Assembly (NCBI GenBank): GCA_015680685.1
Contig: MNCI01028301.1
Span: 410,007-474,006, forward strand
DNA length: 64,000 bases
Direction of reading: 5' to 3'
DNA from: Gnetum montanum
Taxonomy: Eukaryota; Streptophyta; Gnetopsida; Gnetales; Gnetaceae
Both the position numbers and the translations under genes were made by a program. Below are positions 57,192 through 64,000 of the stretch, in pieces. A model generated the notes under the pieces. It ran no database searches, was not told where the DNA came from, and saw only the letters and a list, made by a program, of their open reading frames with translations. The stretch's first letter is position 1, and every line of letters begins with the position of its first letter.

Positions 57192-59560
57192 ATGTCTTCT
57201 TATTTTTGCAAGTATGAAGATACCAAACCATTGGTCCCACAAGAGTGCAAGGTGGTATATAATCATTTAGATGAGTTTATGCCAAATTTCACCTTCATCC
57301 TACATTAGGATGAATAGCTATGATGGTGTGACATGAAGGGCAACATCATCTTACCCCCAATAGATCTATGCCTAGAATGCTATTTAAAACCCTTAAGAAG
57401 TTGGGCATAGTAGATCTTCATGAAGAATACATCATGGATAGTTATGACACTTGAAACTAATATCCTACTGAAACATAACACAAAAAAGATAAATGTTAGG
57501 AGAAGCTCCATGATGCTATGAAGGAGAAACATTTCACTAACACCTTATTCCTACTAGATCAAGAGGACAATGAGGATCCTCCCTTTGAAGGTTCTCAACA
57601 TGAAGATTATCCACCCCTTGATATTGGTGATGAGGGTGTAAACTTGAACTTGCAATAAATTAGGTTAACAAAAAAGTGATAGCCAAGGTAGGAACTTGGG
57701 CAAGCACCACAATAGAAAGGGATCTAAGGATGGTGATCATGATAAGTGTAAGGATGGTGATTGTAAGAGTGTAATAAGTGTAAGAGTGGCTATAGATGGC
57801 TCTCTTCATCCAAATATTGAACATTCCTCTTCATTTGATGGTTCTAATGGAAGCCACCATCGAAAAAATCATGATGAAGGTAATCAATGAGATAACAATG
57901 ATCATGAAGGCCACCATAACTAAAGGGATGTTTAAAACCATCATTGGTGTCATCAATGAAATGATGATGATTAACCTCTGTTAGAGACTCAAAGTATGAT
58001 CAACATTGCAGAGGCAGTAAAAATTCCAACTAGACATATAAAAGATAGTCAGATCAAGTACTTAGACATGAACAATATCCCAATGTTTGAGGGGGGATAC
58101 AATTCTGATTCGCAGACATATGTACAAGCTTTTCATGATGCATGCACCTTACAAAACATAGAAAATAAGTGGTAGAAACTCAAGCTTTTCCCAAGGGTAG
58201 TCATCAAAGAAGTTGATAGTTGGTACTAGTCCTTAGAGTTAGAATCTATCCATAGATGGAGTACCATGTTAGAGCTATTTAATGACAAATATAAGACATA
58301 CTCTAGAGTGTCTTTGAGAAGGAAAATCCAAGGTTGGAAACAAGGAGCACATGAACCCTTGGATGTCATCATGGGTAGATACTATTCACTCTTACACCAA
58401 TGCCCTAGCCATGATTATTTTTAGAGGGAACAACTTCACCACATCATAGATGGGCTCAAAGAAAAAACAAGAAGAACCCTTAGGGTGTATGCCTAAGGAA
58501 GGTTGTCTAAACTAAGAGGTCATTAGATCCAAAGGCTAATAAAGCAGGTAGTAAAAGAAGAAGATGAGCTACGATAAAGGAAAAGTGTTGAAGAGTATAA
58601 TAGGGAACCTTCCATTAGAAAATGAGAGATTTGATTTTGTGATGAGGAGGAGTTACCACTTGATGAACTGGTGAACAAGAAGATCTTGGCCATCCAAAAA
58701 TCTATTTTCGACATTTTGGACAAGGTTGACAAGTTATGGGACTCTTTGGATGAAAAATTTCAAACCACTATGAATATTGTTAAAGAATCAAAAGAGCAAA
58801 GAGGTAATCATAATCATAGGAGGTGAAAAGAAGTTGAACATGCCTACCAAATAGGTAAGGGCAAAGTTGTTATAGTAGAGGAAGTTGTGGAGTTTGACTT
58901 TGATGATGAAACTGAATGTGACATTTGTCAATACAAACATCTAAAGGGATGTTTTCCTATAGTGTCACACTTACAAGAGTCTAGAGTGTATGCATTGAGT
59001 CCTCACCGAGCACATAAGCAAGCTCCAAGACAATTGCCATACCCTCAAGGTAGTCCAAGGCAATTCCACCAACAACAACAAGCTTAATATCTAAGTGGAA
59101 CTACTCCACAACCTTATGAACAATACCAATAGTGGTACTAATCACAATGATGGGGAATGCCACCGCCAAGGTAGTAGTACCCTTATACGCAACCAGATCC
59201 ATATGGGTACTATGTTCAGCAGCCTATCTCCCCTAGAAGTTTTGTAAGTCATGCATCATTCTAGCATCACTATTACCCTCTAGAGTACCACCGAACACAT
59301 TTACCATCTACTTGAGGGAAAAACCCATATTTATATCCATACCATCCTCCACATCGCTTTGTACATACACCTCCACCTTCAAACTAGTTACCTCCTACTC
59401 CATCCATGCAGGGTGAGGAGATTCCTTCATAGCTACAACAATGAAATGATATGAGAGTTGTACACTCACAATTGATTTTTTAGCTAAGTGTTCTAGACAA
59501 TCAATCTAGGAAATGACCTTTCTTTTGGCCTAGCATTCCTCTTTAGCCCTCACAATCTAG
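57192..59560 (+). pseudogene. gag: gag of element F
   Basis: Start ATG 57192 (MSSYFCKYEDTKPL), about 140 bp after the PBS as in C. YNHLDEFMPNFTFILH is conserved with B and C. A His/Asp/Ser-rich stretch lies at 57690-57960. The core begins SMINIAEAVKIPTRHIKDSQ and YLDMNNIPMFEGGYNSDSQ (57985-58115), then TYSRVSLRRKIQGWKQGAHE, PLDVIMGRYYSLLHQCPSH, HHIIDGLKEKTRRTLRVYA, and a coiled-coil-like segment (DKVDKLWDSLDEKFQTTMNI). The short knuckle CDICQYKHLKGCFPIVSH is at 58918-58971. The Gln/Pro/Tyr-rich tail runs to about 59560. TAG stops replace several Trp codons, for example in the NKW*KLKLF segment. Confidence 0.85.
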
Positions 59561-59689
59561 TCTAGTTGATCACCCTGCATCTCCAATACCCTCATCCTTT
59601 GTATCAAATACCTTCAAGTGCCCTTCAAACCAAGTGTTACCTAGGATCTACACTATAATTCTAATTCATGCTATTTATGATTGAATAAA

Positions 59690-60205
59690 GGTTGGCAATC
59701 TTCCTACGAAAGGATTTGATCTAGGAAGTCCACTCATTTATCTATAGATCACTAGACATGAGCTATGCAAGGCTCTTCTTAACTCTGGTTCTGAAGCTAA
59801 TCTCATCTCCCATGACATGTATAAGGCCTAGAACCTACCACCTCTTTAGAAGAGCAACATTTATCTAGAATTAGTAGATTAGTTAATCACTATCCCTTTG
59901 GGATTAGTAGAGGACATTATGAACATAGTTTGTGGATGGTCCTATCTTGCTAATTTTCTGGTAATCAAGGTGAAAAACTATAAAAGTGACTTCCCCATCA
60001 TTATGGGAAGAGCTTGGTTAAGCACGGTTGATACAAGAATGGGCATAAGGAACCTATCTTTAGAAATATCCAATGAAAATGATCTAGTTAAGATTGAGAA
60101 GAAGTGTATTCCATGCATCACGTATAGTAATAACGGATGCAATTGTGTGCAAAAGTTTTGGTCAATCAAGAGTACATACATTAAAGCATGCAATCAGTGT
60201 GTGTA
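59690..60205 (+). pseudogene. pro: Aspartic protease of element F (catalytic Asp lost)
   Basis: CKALLNSGSEANLISHDMY: the catalytic Asp of C (KALLDSGSS) is Asn here (codon AAC around 59781). The rest is well kept in frame 59898-60206: LVEDIMNIVCGWSY, DFPIIMGRAWLSTVDTRMGI, NDLVKIEKKCIPCITYSNNG. It would be inactive even without the flanking stops. Confidence 0.8.
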
Positions 60206-60469
60206 AGATATTAATATTCAAAGGTGTCTATACATAGTAGTCGCAAAACAAGAGGGCACCTAGTGGCTGAAAGCTAACTCAAATAGTAGCACAATATTCA
60301 TGGAGCCAATTGAGAGTTTAACTTGTGCATATTGAAGGCATGGACAAAATTGAACAAGTTCCTTTCCAACTCTCTAACGAAGATGATGATACCTATTGGG
60401 GAGAGTTGAGAATCCCTCATCACTTCAAGTAGAAGCCCTTATAACTAAAAAATTTACTGGTTGGTATGG

Positions 60470-63170
60470 AGTATGCATTTTTAAATAATGGTAAATTGAT
60501 CATAATTGATGCCAAACTTCTAAACAAAAGGAAAAGTTGTTGAAGGTAGTAAACAAATGGTCAATAGCCTTTACTTGGTCATATCTTGAGCTAACAGGAA
60601 TCGATCCAAGGATATGCCAACATTGCATTTACACTAACTTTATCATAAAGCCTAGAAGATAGCCATAGAGGAAGCTAAACCCCAAATTAACACAAATCAT
60701 CAAAAAAGAAATAGAGCAACTACACAAGGTGGGGTTCATCTATCCCATTGTAGATAGTGAGTGTGTTAGCCCATTTGTAATTGTACTAAAGAAGGATGGA
60801 AAATGTTGAGTTTGCATCAAATTTAGGCTATTGAATATGGCAACATTTAAAGATCATTTCCCTTTGATATTTGTGGATCAAGTGTTAGACACCATATTTG
60901 GGCATTGTTATTATAGCTTCTTGGACAGTTATAGTGGCTATAACTAAATCCAAATTGCACCCAAAGATCAGGTCAAGACAACATTCACAAGTCCTAGGGG
61001 AGTTTTGCAGATTGTAAGATGCCATTTGCTTTGTGCACTACCCCTATAACATTTCAAAACTTGGTCCTTAGTATCTTTTAATAGCAGATTGGTAGTGATG
61101 CTAAAGTCTTCATGGATGACTTTTCCACCTATGGAGCTACCTTTGAGCAAGTAATGAAAAGATGTGTATAGAAAAACTTGTAGCTTAACTGGCAAAAGAG
61201 CCATCTACTGGTCCAAGAAGGCATTATGCTAAGGCACCGAATTNATTTTTGGTAGAGCTTACAAAGAAAGATGCACCTTTCATCTGGACCAAGGAATGTG
61301 AACATGCATTCCAATAGTTAAAGGAGGAACTCATAGAAACACNACATTTCATAGGGAATTTCTCTAAGATCATAAAATTTTTGGTAGAGCTTACAAAGAA
61401 AGATGCACCTTTCATCTGAAGTAAGGAATGTGAACATGCATTCCAAAAATTAAAGGATAAACTCATAGAAACACCAATCCTATGAGCACCAAATTGTCCA
61501 AACCTTTCCATATCATGATAAATTCATCTAACTATGCTTTGGAAGTAGTGCTAATGTAGATGGATGATAAGAAATGTCCATACTATATACACTATGCGAG
61601 TTGAAGCATTGTGGGACCATAGTTAAATTACACCACCATGGAGAAAGAACTAATGATAGTGGTGTATGGGCTAGAAATGTTTAGGAACTATGTGCTTAGT
61701 TACAAAGTATTTGTGCATATGGATAACAATGTAATTTTCTTCCTCATGAACAAGCCAACGGTGAGGCCTTGTGTCATACGGTGGCTCGTGACCTTGCAGA
61801 AATTTGACCTCACTATGGTAGATCGAAAAGGGATCAAGATTATGGTCGCTAATCACCTATCTTGATTAAGATGGGATAATAAAGAGGAGGAGAGCCCACT
61901 CTCTGATTAGTTTCTAGATAAACTCCTCTTTACAAGAGCAATAAGTGAACAAATGCCTACAAAAGTGATATGGTATAATGGCATCCTCACATATTTTCTC
62001 ACTTAAGAGATGCCACAGGACTTGGATTTTAGGAAGAAGTGAAAATTTCTTCATCAAGTCAAATAATTCATGGAAATTAATGAACACCTCTACAAGGTTT
62101 GTGTCAATGGCCTAATTTGTTGGTGTGTCCTTGATGAAGATGAATTGCATGTTCTCTAGGGTGTTCACGAAGGGCCTTATAGAGGCCACTATGTAAGGAG
62201 ACACATAGCCATAAAAATCCTGATGGTAGGATACTATTGGCATATAATCTTTAGGATGCCCACTAATCTGTCAAGTCTTGTGAACGTTGTCAATGAGATG
62301 GGGGGATGATCGCTTGCATGGAAGGTCCTCAATAGTGGATTCAACCACTAGAACCTTTCAACATATGGGGCATTGACTTCATGGTTTCCATCACACCCAT
62401 GTCCAATGGAAAGGTGTATATTATAGTAGCAATTGACTACTGCATGAAATGGGTAGAAGTAGCAACTGTTATTGATTGTACATCATCCATTGCTGCCAAA
62501 TTTGTAGAAAAAAATATCATGAATAGGTTTGGGGTGATATGTTCACTAATTTCTAATAATGGAACTCATTTCATAGGTGNTCACCCCAAACCTATTCATG
62601 ATATTTTTTTCTACAAATTTGGCAGCNNNNNNNNNNNNNNNNNNNNNNNNNNNNNNNNNNNNNNNNNNNNNNNNNNNNNNNNNNNNNNNNNNNNNNNNNN
62701 NNNNNNNNNNNNNNNNNNNNNNNNNNNNNNNNNNNNNNNNNNNNNNNNNNNNNNNNNNNNNNNNNNNNNNNNNNNNNNNNNNNNNNNNNNNNNNNNNNNN
62801 NNNNNNNNNNNNNNNNNNNNNNNNNNNNNNNNNNNNNNNNNNNNNNNNNNNNNNNNNNNNNNNNNNNNNNNNNNNNNNNNNNNNNNNNNNNNNNNNNNNN
62901 NNNNNNNNNNNNNGGAGAGTAAAAATTCAACCAAGAGATAAGGTTCTCTATTGGAACCCCANGAGTAAAAATTCAACCAAGAGATAAGGTTCTCTATTGG
63001 AACCCCACACATGTACCCCAAAAAGAAAAATTCCAAACATTGTGGGAGGGACCTTATATAATTGATCAAACCTTTCCCTCTGGGGCCATGATAATCTACA
63101 AACTTGAATGCCCAAAAAAAGCAGTTGGTCAACATCCAACAAGTAAAGCCTTTCCTTGAACCAAGATAGG
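60470..63170 (+). pseudogene. pol: pol (RT, RNase H, integrase) of element F
   Basis: RT: KVGFIYPIVDSECVSPFVIV, MATFKDHFPLIFVDQVLDTI, YSFLDSYSGYN and VFMDDFSTYGA, both Asp kept (61107-61139). RNase H begins after the N-flanked duplication at 61245-61474: MIVVYGLEMFRNYVLSYKVF, VIFFLMNKPTVRPCVIRWLV, then DRKGIKIMVANHLS. Integrase: finger remnant, core FNIWGIDFMVSITPMSNGKV with the first Asp intact, YCMKWVEVATVIDCT, and LISNNGTHF with the second Asp replaced by Asn. The assembly then breaks (62580-62913). The C-terminal part returns with RVKIQPRDKVLYWNPTHV and TLWEGPYIIDQTFPSGAMII, and ends FLEPR* near 63170. Confidence 0.85.
62580..62962. other. Assembly gap with inverted and direct flank duplications
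   Basis: Single N at 62580, N run 62627-62913, single N at 62962. Bases 62581-62626 are the reverse complement of the sequence about 62488-62534. Bases 62917-62960 are repeated directly at 63963-equivalent positions just after the N, 62963-63006. Gap-filling artefacts, not biology. Confidence 0.85.
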
Positions 63171-63235
63171 CTAGTGTAACTACCCCCTTAATGGATGGAC
63201 AACCATGTTCAATTTTTCAGATCTCCTCTTTTCAA

Positions 63236-63255
63236 CTCATTCATGGGGGAGATGG
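63236..63255 (+). other. Second (post-pol) polypurine tract of element F
   Basis: TTCATGGGGGAGATGGCC follows the pol stop by about 70 bp, as GTCATGGGGGAGATGGCC does in C (33583). It resembles the LTR-adjacent tract GTCATGGGGGTATGATGA. Confidence 0.55.
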
Positions 63256-64000
63256 CCATCCATGTTGATAATCTATTTGGCTTCTCATTTTTTCTACCTT
63301 TTTGGTTTTCATGTTTTTAATTTTTACAAATTATTTATTTACAAATTATTGATTTTTCAAATTTTTCTAGTTTTACACCATCTTTAGTACCTTTGAATCT
63401 TCTTTACTATGTTACACTTTCTTATATATTTTACTTTGTTTTATTCTATTCAAGTGTGATATTTTGTCATTTTTGCTAATAAAGAGTGCTTTATTATCTT
63501 AGGACATAGTACCACTATTGTCATTTACTAATGATGGTCTGTGCTAAATGTGTGATTGTTGATGTCTGGTTTCTATTTTTGAATTTTGATGTCTTATGAC
63601 TTTGACATGGTTTATTTTTCATAGAACAAGTAGTGAGTCCATGTTATTCACCCATCCAATGAACTCTATGGTTTTCCTTGTTCCAGGAATTTGAGGTCCC
63701 TTCCATTAAAGAAACTTTTAATCAATTTGTGGCCTTGGTAGTTCTAGAATTTGTAAGGATTCAAAGGTTTGTAAAGGGTGTGACTTCAAGGGGACTCAAT
63801 ACTCTTTGTAATCTTCTACTTGTTTGAGTGCTTCAGTGTTCTTCATGGATTTCTTATCATTCCATACCAACCATTAATAGGAAGTCAAATAACATCATTG
63901 CATGGTGTGATTTCCATAAAAAAAATGATGGGAATTCAAAGAACATCCCTTTGACATGAATAATTCCTTACATGTTGTGGTTCTTATTTAAAAAGAAACT
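63256..64000 (+). other. Post-pol non-coding region of element F
   Basis: T-rich DNA, then sequence parallel to C (33700-34300): AATAAAGAGTGC, GTGAGTCCATGTTATTCACC and CTATGGTTTTCCTTGTTCC. From about 63898 the first units of the GCATGGTGTG...GAATTCAAAG tandem repeat appear, cut by the window edge. No gene. Confidence 0.6.

Larger units (their letters stand above)
56114..64000 (+). mobile_element. Element F: Athila-like element, right end outside the window
   Basis: 5' LTR, PBS, gag, protease, RT, RNase H, integrase, and the beginning of the post-pol region, in the same order and closely similar in protein to C. ORF3 and the 3' LTR would lie right of 64000. Contains several single-N joins and a 287-bp N run. 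Confidence 0.88.

Noticed and set aside
62381-63142. Long open frames running through the N run
   Set aside because: Openness is due to Ns; the true content is the F integrase on the plus strand.

Overview
This window looks like intergenic heterochromatin from a large, repeat-rich seed-plant genome. I found no convincing host gene, tRNA, rRNA or CRISPR array. Nearly all that can be recognised is decayed Ty3/gypsy LTR retrotransposon sequence, plus LINE fragments, tRNA-like SINE copies and one degenerate satellite-like block. The plant assignment rests on primer-binding sites that resemble the 3' end of plant tRNA-Asp (the Athila-type PBS), on RT motifs of the FMDDF type, and on L1-type LINE pieces. 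Species cannot be named from the sequence.

Layout. (1) 1-2055: two minus-strand LTRs (112-1137, 1321-2055), each with its own PBS, interrupting the gag of element A. (2) 2056-9275: element A, gag followed directly by a third gene (ORF3) and a 3' LTR, with no pol. (3) 9276-14286: mostly unassigned DNA with a minus-strand LINE fragment. (4) 14287-36691: element B, a full gag-PR-RT-RH-INT-ORF3 element whose 3' LTR is split by (5) 26603-36429: element C, complete with both LTRs and a 5-bp target duplication CTTAG. (6) 36692-41012: element D, only the ORF3 half and the 3' LTR. (7) 41013-50700: LINE ORF1 fragment (minus), three tRNA-like SINE copies, unassigned DNA, and a 2.2-kb block of degenerate hairpin repeats at 46.56-48.76 kb. 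(8) 50740-56113: element E, a different gypsy lineage with an extra RNase H between protease and RT. (9) 56114-64000: element F (5' LTR, gag, PR, RT, RH, INT), running off the right edge.

A, B, C, D and F are divergent families built on one plan: LTRs TGAT...(C)ATCA or close variants, tRNA-Asp-type PBS, gag with an unusual short zinc knuckle, pol, a second polypurine tract just after pol, a conserved non-coding block, an internal promoter-like array with its own TATA box, a probable intron, and ORF3, then the LTR-adjacent polypurine tract. ORF3 is the most interesting coding content: three alignable copies sit where Athila-type elements carry an env-like gene, but I see no clear signal peptide or membrane segment. 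Its core resembles what I recall as the Pfam 'putative plant transposon protein' family.

Every gene is broken by stops and frameshifts. Many stops are TAG where related copies have CAG or TGG, and the PBS differences in C and F are all C-to-T or G-to-A, as expected from long cytosine methylation. Several single-N positions mark assembly joins with duplicated or inverted flanks; one contig (5264-6053) appears to be placed backwards.
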